Assembly (NCBI GenBank): GCA_036186865.1
Contig: AP025062.1
Span: 31,077,501 to 31,141,500 of the forward strand
Direction of reading: 5' to 3'
DNA: 64,000 nucleotides
DNA from: Eustoma russellianum
Lineage: Eukaryota > Streptophyta > Magnoliopsida > Gentianales > Gentianaceae
A program made the translations under genes and the position numbers. The notes under the pieces were generated by a model. It had not been told where the DNA came from. It did no database searches and saw only the letters and a list, made by a program, of their open reading frames with translations. This document shows, piece by piece, positions 22,332 to 32,452 of this stretch. Within the stretch, counting starts at the first letter, position 1, and the number at the start of each line of letters is the position of its first letter.

Positions 22332-24479
22332 TTATTTGGGTCCTTGAATGTTAGGGGCATTATTCTTGTTTAGATAACCCTTAGGTATCCAAACTTGAAT
22401 ATACTTTCTAGGCACATTTTTAGCATGGCTAAAGTAAGAAGGATAAGCATATAGATGATTATTCCACATAAGTGAGGATGCATTGTTATACATGTTGCGC
22501 CATGGTTGATAATCATTATAGGATGACCGAATCTTATAATGTGTATAAGGCATGCGATTTTGTTTCTTATATGGTGCTCTATATGTATATTCATGTGTAT
22601 TTCTATAAGACTTGTATGAGAGTTGCTTATGCTTAGGTTCATAAAAAGTTGGATGCATTTTATTTGGTCTAGTTGCATTTGTATACATGTAGGCATGATT
22701 TCTAGGTTGTCTAGATGCAAAATTTGGCCTAGATGTATGTTTATGCGTGTGCATATTGGTGGGTTTGTGTTGTATTTTTGCCTTGATATGAGTAGAAGAA
22801 GGTGTAGAAGAAGATGTAGCAGGCAAAGTTGATTTTGTATTATATGGCAACTTTGTACTAGATGAAACAAACTTAGTCTTTTCATTTACTTTTTCGTTTT
22901 CTTCTTTATAGCCTAGGCCGGTTTTATCATTGCCATACTTTTGTGATGAGATAAGTGTATCTAACATATTTGCACCCGATTTAAATTGTTCTATCATTTT
23001 TTCTAAGGTAAATTTAGAAGACTTAAGTTGCACTATTTCATTTTCACAACTTTCTAACTTGGATTTCAACATTTTATTTTCCATTTGTAACTTTTGTTCA
23101 TCTTTCCTATATGATTCAATTTTGTTCTCTAAAGAATCAAGAGTATTAGTAGACTCTTGTTTAAGAGATTCTAGTTGATCGGAAAATTCCAAGTTGGACG
23201 TCTTCAACTTGTCATTTTCTTCAACTAGTTTCTTCTTTTCTTTAGAAAGCCTCTTACAGTGAGCATGCATTCGTAGGAATTCTTCATACATTTCATCAAA
23301 TGTCATGTCACTATCAGAATCACTATCAGAAGAAGAACATACCTCGTTGGATACGAAGCACACTTGAGCTTCCTCAGTTTCGGATTCTGAGTCGGATGAG
23401 TCGCTCCATGTGCTCACCTTCATTGCTCGTTTCCCTTTTCTTGCCTTAGACTCCTTTGTCTTTGACGTTTGAGCTTCCTTGTCCTTGGCTTGTTTATTAT
23501 TGTTGTTTTTATTATTATTTTTCTTTGTTGGACAATCGTATGAAATATGTCCTTTTTGACCGCATTCATAACACTTTAATTCTTTATTATACCATTTGTT
23601 TGTGTTATTTTTCTTAGATTGAGAAAAAGAAGAAGAAGAAGAATTATGTTGTCTATTCCTATTTGGGCGTTTGAAAAACTTTCTAAGTTTTCTAGCAATC
23701 AATATCAAGTCATCGTCTAATTCAGTATCACTATTACTATCATCGTTATTAGCATGTGTTTCAGTTGTTTTGAAGGCTATTGACTTACTGGATGACTTAG
23801 ACGATTCAGACTTTCGTTGGTTCAGTTTTACCTCATAGACTTTAAGAGACCCGATCAATTCATCCATCTTGGTGATTAACTTTGTCTCCTCGATTGCAGT
23901 CACCTTTGGATCCCATTCAGCAGGGAGACTTCGTAGCACCTTTTGAACCTTTTCATTGTTCGAAAATGACTTCCCTAAAGCTTCAAGGGCATTGAAAATA
24001 TTAGTAATCCTCAAATCCATAGATGTTATGGATTCGTTTGGCAACTTTTTGAAAGTCTCTAATTCAGTCATAAGCATGTTTATTTTTGACTCTTTAACAC
24101 CACTAGTACCTTCATGCTTTAATACAAGTGATTTCCACATGTCGTGTGCACTTGTGCAATTTGACACATATCCTGCTTCAGAAGTTGTAAGTCGATTCAA
24201 AAGTAATTGCATAGCTTTAGCATTCATGGACATTTTCTTTTTATCATCTGATGACCATTCACTTTTATATTTTTCAACCTCTTGAGTTACTCCACTAACT
24301 TGTACAACTTTCATTGGAATGTACGGCCCATCTTCAACTATAGACCATAAATCGATGTCTATAGCCATTAAGAATAGCCTCATTCTTAGTTTCCAATGAA
24401 CAAAATTATTGCCATCAAAAAGAGGAGGGCGTTGTGTGGACATACCTTCCAACTCACCTTTGTGAGAAACAATAGACAT
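22332..24479 (-). CDS. A1 gag (715 codons)
   Basis: The ATG at 24479 is about 110 nt after the primer-binding site. The N-terminal part has the Copia Gag (UBN2-like) pattern RPPLFDGNNFVHWKLRMRLF and MWKSLVLKHEGT. A basic region and a CCHC zinc knuckle CYECGQKGHISYDC follow at about residues 302-315. An acidic Ser/Asp/Glu stretch is near 365-395 and a long coiled coil lies at about 395-500. The Lys/Tyr-rich tail ends near QVWIPKGYLN. The large size and coiled-coil tail are typical of SIRE-type Gag. It would assemble the particle and bind RNA. The frame is fully open to TAA at 22332-22334. The same tail, without the front half, is found in B1. Confidence 0.93.
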   Translation of the reverse strand: MSIVSHKGELEGMSTQRPPLFDGNNFVHWKLRMRLFLMAIDIDLWSIVEDGPYIPMKVVQVSGVTQEVEKYKSEWSSDDKKKMSMNAKAMQLLLNRLTTSEAGYVSNCTSAHDMWKSLVLKHEGTSGVKESKINMLMTELETFKKLPNESITSMDLRITNIFNALEALGKSFSNNEKVQKVLRSLPAEWDPKVTAIEETKLITKMDELIGSLKVYEVKLNQRKSESSKSSSKSIAFKTTETHANNDDSNSDTELDDDLILIARKLRKFFKRPNRNRQHNSSSSSFSQSKKNNTNKWYNKELKCYECGQKGHISYDCPTKKNNNKNNNNKQAKDKEAQTSKTKESKARKGKRAMKVSTWSDSSDSESETEEAQVCFVSNEVCSSSDSDSDSDMTFDEMYEEFLRMHAHCKRLSKEKKKLVEENDKLKTSNLEFSDQLESLKQESTNTLDSLENKIESYRKDEQKLQMENKMLKSKLESCENEIVQLKSSKFTLEKMIEQFKSGANMLDTLISSQKYGNDKTGLGYKEENEKVNEKTKFVSSSTKLPYNTKSTLPATSSSTPSSTHIKAKIQHKPTNMHTHKHTSRPNFASRQPRNHAYMYTNATRPNKMHPTFYEPKHKQLSYKSYRNTHEYTYRAPYKKQNRMPYTHYKIRSSYNDYQPWRNMYNNASSLMWNNHLYAYPSYFSHAKNVPRKYIQVWIPKGYLNKNNAPNIQGPK

Positions 24480-24588
24480 AGTATGTACCTTTGATTTGAG
24501 ACAAGCAGTATATTATGAATTGTTGTTTCTTGGCCTTGTATTGTTCGTACGGTGTTGAATCTTGCTTCTTTTGAGTGGTGTTGGTCTG

Positions 24589-24600
24589 TCTCTGATACCA
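24589..24600 (-). other. Primer-binding site of A1
   Basis: The minus strand reads TGGTATCAGAGA, three bases after the 5' LTR. It is complementary to the initiator tRNA-Met 3' end. Confidence 0.9.
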
Positions 24601-24603
24601 AAT

Positions 24604-27178
24604 GTTGGACCGTGCACCTGCAATGAACACCACTAGAGGGGGGGGGGTGAATAGTGGTTAGCGGAAATTACACTACAACCCTTTGTTAAAATCTCCTTGA
24701 AAATAGAATCTGAGACCACCTCAGATTCAGAACCCGTTTTTCAAAAATTCACAAATAATTGTACACAACTCCAAAAATTATGAAACTTTCCAGAATTAAA
24801 CTTCAATGAGTTAACAAGACTCTGTCCAAAAATCAGACAAACATAAGATCTTTTGGCCCTTCAAACAAATTAAAAGATTTAGATGGTCAATCTGGACAGA
24901 ATTGGACAGAATGTTGCTGATTTTGAAAATAGTGTTTCTATTTGAATACTCAACCAAAAAGGTTGATCTTTATATCAAAACACTCCTTAGGATGTGTAGA
25001 TGAAGTTTCCAAAAGGCCCTGACCTCAAACAATTCTTGAAAAATACAGAATTTAACTTTTCTCAAAACTGGTCAGATTGCAGCCAGATTGGAGCAGTTAT
25101 CTTGCAAAGACTGAAAGACTAACTTTTACTTGCTCAAATCAAGTGATTCTTGTTGCAAATGAAAGCTAACAGTCTGAAGTATAACTCCACCAAAAATCAC
25201 GAATTTTGAAAATGTTTAGCTATTTTTTCAAATTGTGTGAAGTTGGGTGAAAACTGCAGTCAAAAACGGGCAGAAAACACAAATAAAGAAACAAGAGAAG
25301 AACACCGAGGATTTATCCTGGTTCGGTCAATGTGACCTACTCCAGTCCCAAGGAACACCTTTCCTTGGATTTCACTATGATATGAACACCTTACAACAAG
25401 AGCCAAGCTTGATCCTTGGGTTATACACCAACCCTACTCAAGACTTGGATAATCACCTTCTAAGCAACACTTAGTTGCAATACCTCCAACACCTATTGAT
25501 GTAGCCTTATAAAGATGGCTAATCAATCTTACAAATGAAGCTCAAGAGGCTTGTAGCTCACCAAAATATTAAGAACAACTTTGCTACAACAAAATACAAC
25601 AACAAGAACAAGAAGATGAATATGAAAGCTATAGAATGCTTGTGAGCTTCAAGTGTGTTTCATCTCCTTCACCAATGCCTCTATTTATAGTGTAATTTGA
25701 GCCTTGAAGATAAGAATGCCAATGTGTCATCATCTTCATCATCAACTCCAAATGTCTTCTCATCATTGGTTAGCTTTGTACACTTGGCAAAATAAAACAC
25801 CATGATTGGTCCACCTTGGCAACTCTTTGTTGGCCGATTTTTCCACCTTGGATAGTCTCATTTATCCTTTGCAAAATGTAGATAATAAGAGAAGATAAAT
25901 GCACCAAAAATACCTCAACTTCTAGCTTGAGAATAGGCATGTAGGAGAAGACCATTTCAAATGACAAATTCAGCTCCAAAAATCAGCATTGTAGCCGTTG
26001 GCTACTTTGATTTTTACCAAAATTGTTTTTGATTTTTCTTAATAAAATAAGAAAGGATAATACCACCAAATTATCCCCAACTTCAAGCATCATAATAGGA
26101 CATGTGAGAGCTCCATTTGACTTCCAAAAATCTGCTGAAAATACACCAAGAAACCATATAGCCGTTGGCTATATTTAGAAAATTCCAAGTTGGCAATTTT
26201 GCCAACTAGCTCCTTTTTGGTTGGTCCACTTGTCTCCAACTCATAAAATGAATACCACATCATGTCTACCTGATTAGTCACGTTTTTCCACATATATATA
26301 AGTGTAGCAACTCAGATTTTTGAAGAAGAAATAAATAGATAACACTTGACAAGATTATGTCAACGTGTAACACCGAAATTTCCCAATATTTCTTCTTATA
26401 TGTTGAGATCATTTCCACACCTTTGACACCTTTAATATCTCTGAATAATGATGATAAATGTTCTCTTATAACATATATAAGAGGGTCTTCGAGAAAAAAA
26501 TAGAATGTGACATCTCAAATCGTCACATATCCAGGTATAGTCAATAATATCATCGGTTGAGAGAATAAGATATATGATCACCATATTATCTTCAAAATAA
26601 TAATAACACAGCTCCAGAATGAAGATAATAATATACTCAAGATATTCCTTGAGTGAAAATACCAAAAATACCCTTGGGGGTAAAATGACCAAAATACCCC
26701 TGGTGTAAGAAAACTCCAGAAATGACCCGGATGGTCATAAACAATCATGATATCAACTTTGTCATGATAAATAGTATAAGAATATGCTCTTGAAATATTT
26801 CCACCATATCATGTTCCTACAAAACTCAAAATACCAATTTTGCCCTTTTTGGTAAGTTGTAGAACTTCCAAGGCATGTTAGTCACAAGACAATAATAATC
26901 ACCAAAAACACATAATAAGCACATAATGAACATGTATAAATCATGTACAAATGAAAACAATCATTTTAACACATTTTAGAAAATTATTTCTAAAAACCCT
27001 AGACATCGATCAATCGAAGTGAGGGTTCGATGTACATCGATGTGTACATCGATCGATCGATGTGTCTCAAGTTTAGAGATCGATTTCAACTTTTACATAT
27101 AACACCATGTGTGACATTTTTAAGTATTCACCACTTAAAATCATGACTTTGAAAATTATCCAAACATATTTCTCAACA
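24604..27178 (-). repeat. A1 5' LTR
   Basis: It is 2575 bp, nearly identical to 16255-18834, with the same TG...CA ends. It is the promoter-bearing LTR for the minus-strand transcript. Confidence 0.95.
25681..25690 (-). promoter_or_regulatory. TATA box of the A1 5' LTR
   Basis: The minus strand reads CTATAAATAG, a canonical plant TATA box. If used, transcription would begin roughly 30 bp further along the minus strand (about 25650) and run toward gag. The conserved R/U5-type core (25301-25373) lies downstream of it. Motif-based call. Confidence 0.65.
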
Positions 27179-28591
27179 CAACGGTCATGGCTGGTTTTTG
27201 AGCAGATTTTTGAGTCAAAATTCAGCCACACATGTCTTATTATCTTGCCAAGTAGTTGATAGTTTCTTGGTGGTATATTCCCTTCAATATTATCTTCACT
27301 TTGCAAGCATTTCCAAGTCATTTTTCAAGACTAAAAATATGCCAACATAAGATCAAAGGTAGACCAATTATGTTTCTTTATGTTGTCAAGTGTACAAGGT
27401 ATTTATGTGGTCAACCAATGATGTGAAGACAACTAAGACTTGATGATGAAGATGGTGACACATGTGCATTCTTATTTTCAAGGCCTATTTCACATGATGA
27501 ATAGGTGGCAAAGGTGAAGAAGAAGAATACACACTTGAAAGCAAAAAAGTTGAAGCTAAGTATCTTGCTATCTTCTGTTGTTCATTCTTATTTCATTCTT
27601 TGTGTAGCCAAGGTGCTCTTTTGATATTTTTTGTAGAGCTACAAGCCTCTCTTGTGTCTCATTTGTAAGACTGGTTAGCTAAATTTATAAGGCTACACCA
27701 ATAGGTGGTAAAAGTGTTGCAACCAAGAGTTGCATAGAGGTGATCATCCAAGTCTTGAATAGGGTTGGTGTTTAACCCAAGGATCAAGCTTGGTTCTTGT
27801 TGTATTTGTGTTCATTTCATAGTAAAATCCAAGGAAAGGTATTTCTTGGGACAGGAGTAGGTCACATTGACCAACATGGATAAATCTTTGGTGTTTTTGT
27901 CTTCTTTTCACTTTTCTGTTTTTCTGTATGTTTTTACTACATTTCTTATCCAGCTTCACAGGTCTTGAAAAAATAGCAAAAAACTTTCAAAATTTGTAAT
28001 TTTTGGTGGAGCTATACTTCTAAATGTTAGCTTTCATTTGAAACAAGAATCACTTGATTTGAGAAAAGGAAGGTTAGTCTTTCAGTCATTCCAAGATAAC
28101 CGCTCCAATCTGGCTGCAATGTTACTAGTTTCAAGAAGACTTGAATTTTGTTTGCATAAAGGATAATTAAAGGTCATAGCCTTTTGGAAACATAAAAAGG
28201 ACATCCTAAGGAGCGTTTTGATATAAAGATCAATCTTTTTGGTTGAGTAATCAAAGACAAACACATTTTCAAAATTCAGCACTATTGTATCCAATTCTGT
28301 CCGGATTGACCATCTGAATCATTTTATTTGGTTTAAGGGCCAACGATCTTATTGTTGTCTCATTTTTGGATAGAGTCTACTCAAGACATTTAAGTTAATT
28401 TCTGGAAGGTTTCATAATTTTTGGAGTTGTGTACACTGAGGTTTGAATCTTTTAAAAACAGGTACTGAATCTGAAGAGGTCTCAGATTTTGTTTTCAAAG
28501 GGTATTTTAACCAAGGGTAGTAGTGTAATTTCTGGTAACCACTATTCACCCCTCCTCTTGTGGTGTTTACTGCAGGTTGACGGTCCAACCA
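27179..28591 (+). repeat. A': truncated LTR related to A1 (3' 1.4 kb)
   Basis: In plus orientation this matches the second half of the A-family LTR: the hairpin region near 27180, the R/U5 core near 27830-27900, and an end reading CACTATTCACC, TGGTGTT, GCAG, GGTCCAAC as in A1 reversed. It is clearly older, with many substitutions. Its left 1.1 kb is missing and replaced by the end of A1. It ends at 28591 directly against integrase codons of element F, with no primer site or gag. Confidence 0.8.
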
Positions 28592-30592
28592 AAACCTCTT
28601 ATGAATTTTTGAATGATCGCATGCCTAAGATTGATTATTTTCATGTGTTTGGTTGTAAATGCTTTGTATTAAACATAAAAGATAATCTAGATAAATTTGA
28701 GCCTAAATCCATAAAATGCATCTTTGTTGGATATTCTGTGAATTAAGGCATATAGATATCATGATCCTATTACTAGGAAAATATTAGAATCCATTCATGT
28801 GAAATTTAATGAATTTGATGAAGTTGAAATAAATAAAGAATATGATCATGATTTTGAACTAAAGCCCGTGTTAGATGAACACGACACACTAGAAATGCAT
28901 GATCACTTAGAAATGCATGAGAACTTAGAAAATAATCAATCAAGATGGTATAGGGATCACTGACATGACCTCATCATAGGCGACATATCACAAGGTGTTT
29001 GACCAAGTAAAAGAATAATCAAGATGAAATAAATCAATTCCATGCTATAGTATCTGAAATAGAACCCAAAAAATGTGCTTGATGCTTTGAATGATTCTTC
29101 TTGGATTAACGCTATGCATGATAAACTAAATCAATTCACAAGAAACGATGTGTGGGATTTAGTACCACGACCACAAGATAAAACAATAATAGGCACAAAG
29201 TGGTTGTTTAGAAACAAAATGAATAAAGATGGTAAAGTCGTTAGAAACAAAGCTAGGCTTGTAGCACAAGGCTATAATCAAGAAGAGGGAATAGATTACG
29301 AGGAAATATTCGCACCCGTAGCACGCTTAAAAGCTATACAGTTATTACTTGTTATTGCTTGCATAAATAATTTGAAACTTTATCAAATAGACGTAGAAAG
29401 TGCGTTCTTAAATGGTTTTATACAAGAAGAAGTCTATGTAAAACAACCATCCGGCTTTGAGGATATAAAATATCCTAATCATGTGTATAAGTTAAAGAAA
29501 GCACTATATGGTTTAAAGAAAGCACTAGAGCATGGTACGATCGTTTTGATACTTTTCTTTTAGAAAATAGATTTAAAAGAGGAACCATAGATAGTACTCT
29601 ATACTTGAAACAAGAAAATTTGGGTTTTCTTATTATTCAAATTTATGTCGATGATATTGTGTTTGGATCTACATGTCATAAGTTAGTAGAAGAATTTGAA
29701 ACTTTCATGAAATCCGAGTTTGAAATGTCTATGGTAGGTGAACTAAATTATTTTCTTGGCTTGCAAATTGAGCAAACTAGTAAAGGCATACATATAAGTC
29801 AAGTAGAATATGTCAACGACATGATTAAAAAGTTTAATTTTGAAAACTCAAAACCTTCTACCACCCTCATGAGTGTAGCCACAAAACTTGATAAAGATCA
29901 AAACAGACAAGACTTTGATAATGGATCGTATAGGTCTATGATTGGTTCTTTGCTTTATCTTACTGTAAGTAGACCTAATATTATGTTTAGTGTTTGTATG
30001 TGTGCTCGTTTTCAAAGTAATCCTAAAGTCTCACACTATAATGCTGTATAAAGAATATTTGAATACATTAAGCACACTCCCACATTAGTAATTTGGTATG
30101 ATAAAAACTATGAATTTAACTTACACACTTATACTGATGCGGATTATGGCGGACGTAAAATGGATAGAAAAAGCACAATGGTACATGTCAATTTATTGGT
30201 AACTGACTCATATCATGGTTTTCGAAAAAGAAAGCTAGTGTAGCATTATCTACCACTGAAGCGGAATACATGGCACTTAGTCTTTGTTGCACATAACTAG
30301 TATGGTTAAACAACAAATATTGTACTTTGGTCTAGTTGTAAATCGCATCCCCATATACTGTGATAGTATGAGTGCTATTAACTTGTCTAAGAACCTTGGT
30401 TTACATTCTAAGGCAAAACATATCAATGTAAGATATCATTTTCTTCGTGATCATGTAAACAGTGGTGATATTGTTATAGGACATGTTCGTACAGAAGCAC
30501 AAGTAGCCGACATATTCACAAAATCACATAATCAAGCTACGTATGAAAATTTACGTTCTAAATTAGGCATGATTTCTATTGATATGTTGTAA
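28592..30592 (+). pseudogene. F: SIRE-like pol remnant (integrase end, RT, RNase H)
   Basis: The reading starts abruptly at the integrase C-terminus (SYEFLNDRMPKIDYF, VFGCKCFVLN). An acidic linker (about 28800-29040) with several stops follows. RT at 29075-30051 is in two frames (KARLVAQGYNQEEGIDY, IDVESAFLNGF, YVDDIVFGST). RNase H at about 30100-30592 is decayed at its start (TDADYGG, STTEAEYMAL) and clean at its end (YCDSMSAINLSKN, ADIFTKSHNQATY). It is close to A1 pol in sequence but clearly older. The 5' part of the element is missing. About 210 nt of non-coding sequence separate pol from the polypurine tract. Confidence 0.88.
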
Positions 30593-30804
30593 AATGCTTC
30601 TACTACCAATTCTTAATAATGCCTTTGATATGATTTACAAAATAAAAGGGGAGAGAAAAGCATGATTTAAGGGGAAGAGAGATAAAAATTTAAGGGAGAG
30701 CAAGATATCATGATATTATGAAATTCAAAATTTTCATGTTGTGCATAATTGTAGGGAGAATGATCGCATTTAAATCATGGATAATGGTTATTTTGAAAAT
30801 CATC

Positions 30805-30817
30805 AAAAGGGGGAGAT
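30805..30817 (+). other. Polypurine tract of F
   Basis: AAAAGGGGGAGAT follows the conserved TTTTGAAAATCATC and precedes the TG of LTR E. It has the same arrangement as in A1, B1 and D. Confidence 0.85.
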
Positions 30818-31208
30818 TGTTCAGAATTTGGGGTTTGAGTGATTTGAAAATGCATGATTTAAATGTTACGTGTTTACAAAATGCATGAATAAATTGTTAC
30901 TTGACGTGCTTATGTGATAAATATGCTTTACATGCTTATATATATCATTATCGTACTGACGTGCCATGAAGCGTTAAAGCTTACATCATATGGCAAATAT
31001 TTGTTGTCTTTATACTATTTTCAGGTGCCATGATTAATGAACTAAACTAATTCATTAAGTAAAGTTATTAAGGAGATGAACCAGCTAGTTTATTAAATGA
31101 AGACATATTTGGAGAGAACTATTTGACAACAAACTTGAAATGGAAAGTCCTCTCTTCTCACATGCACACACGCCATATATGTATGTACTTATATATATAT
31201 ATATATCC

Positions 31209-32452
31209 ATGATTTAAATGTGACAGCCCGTTCTTTCTCTCCACCCATTCGGTCGCATAGACCGAGAATTGTTTGATGGGAGCAGCCGCCTATGGGCAAA
31301 TAAAATTTAATGTTGATGCAGCGGTGGTACAATCTAATGCGGCAACAGGAGGAATATTATGTAATCATCATGGTGAATTCATCTCTGCCTTTTGTTTTTA
31401 TTTGCGTTCTATGATGCCATTGAGGGATGAACTCATGGAGCTACAGTACGCTCTCATATTCTACTCCCGGGATCATGACCAACTAATCACTGAAATAGAC
31501 TCTAGCGTGCTACTAAATCATATAGCTGCCCCTTACCGTTTTACAGGAGCTTATGCTTCTGACTTGAGGCGTACCATCCAATTTCTGAGATTAAATGCTT
31601 CATCGCTAAATTACTGTCCACGAGAGGCAAATACAACGGCGCATACATTATCACGCCATGGTTTACGTTCGGCTGGGTCACTATTTTCACATCTTTCACG
31701 GACTTGCTGTGTGAAGTTTGAGGTGCAAACATTGGATTCCTCAGTACCTAACCTGCGGTTTTGATAATGATGTCTCCCAATGGGTTGGCGTGCTACTGAA
31801 ATAGTTGCCTATGTCACTTCTTGGCATAGACAACGTTGGTATGTTATCCTTCCATTTCTTTTGATTTTATCTAGCTCACTCACTCACATTTACTATATGG
31901 ATCATAAATTCATTTTCTATGATATTGCTGAGGAACATAACCACTGGCTACGGCACTATTATAATTCATTTATGCCTTGTTCGACAAGAACACCTGGATT
32001 GGACCTTTTGCGGTTGCCTGTGTTGTTTTTAAACACAGGCAACGTCGGTATGTACATGGCCTTCACTTCTCTCTTGTTATATATCCTATTTATTCTATAT
32101 TGACCATTTCATTTATGTGTCACAAACGAAACACCCACGGGATATGCAGCTGGAGCGACGGAAGGAAAAGAGATGCTATAGAGATGCTTCGATGATACAA
32201 GTGGCGTAACTTTCACTTCCACTGGATTACATTGTATTATATTTTTTCCTCTCGAATTTCATATTATTATTAGCTATAATTTTGAGACTTTTATATATCA
32301 TTTCTATTTTGTACTGTTTAGTTTGAGAGAGTCTCCCTCCATAGATAGGACCATTATTGTAACCACAGTATTCCTCTGCCACAAGTGAAGTTTCATATAT
32401 ATTAATAAAATACCCAGACAGTGCTGCCCATCCTTCACCTAGAAAAAAATAT
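31209..32452 (+). mobile_element. LINE-2: 5'-truncated LINE with RNase H domain, inserted in LTR E
   Basis: The insert is bounded by a 9-bp duplication TATATATCC (31200-31208 and 32453-32461). It ends in a short A-rich tail (AGAAAAAAAT, 32441-32450) as target-primed insertions do. Aligning LTR E with family B LTRs by eye shows extra sequence exactly here. Content: a C-terminal RNase H-like ORF, then about 680 bp of 3' untranslated sequence. The duplication is AT-rich, so part of the match could be chance. Confidence 0.65.
31273..31764 (+). pseudogene. RNase H-like domain at the 3' end of LINE-2
   Basis: The 163-codon frame has the plant RVT_3/RNase H-like pattern: IKFNVDAAV, then GGILCNHHGEFISAF, then MPLRDELMELQYAL, then TEIDSSVLLNHI, ending with SLNYCPREANTTAHTLSRHG. 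Asp in NVDAA, Glu in RDELM and Asp in EIDSS match the acidic catalytic positions. In several plant LINEs this domain sits at the end of ORF2. Similar domains also exist in host genes, so a captured host fragment is the alternative. The poly(A) end and duplication favour a LINE. The first Met may not be a real start, because the insert is truncated. Confidence 0.7.

Larger units (their letters stand above)
16255..27178 (-). mobile_element. A1: nearly intact SIRE/Maximus-like Copia element
   Basis: Two LTRs of 2580 and 2575 bp flank a 5.8-kb interior with primer-binding site, gag, pol and polypurine tract on the minus strand. The LTRs are almost identical. I noticed two single-base differences and a G-run of 14 versus 9, which accounts for the length difference, so insertion was recent. 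Long LTRs, a large Gag with a zinc knuckle and a C-terminal coiled coil, and gag and pol in the same frame fit the SIRE/Maximus lineage. The five flanking bases (AAAGC left, CAACG right) do not match, and the flanks come from different elements. Confidence 0.95.

Noticed and set aside
22370..22885. A 171-codon ORF inside gag on the same strand in another frame
   Set aside because: It is a shadow frame of the clearly coding gag. Its composition follows from the Lys/Tyr/His-rich codons of the real frame.
31780..32195. Hydrophobic ORFs after the LINE-2 RNase H frame as a membrane protein
   Set aside because: They lie between a clear C-terminal domain and an A-tail, overlap in two frames, and are most simply AT-rich 3' untranslated sequence.
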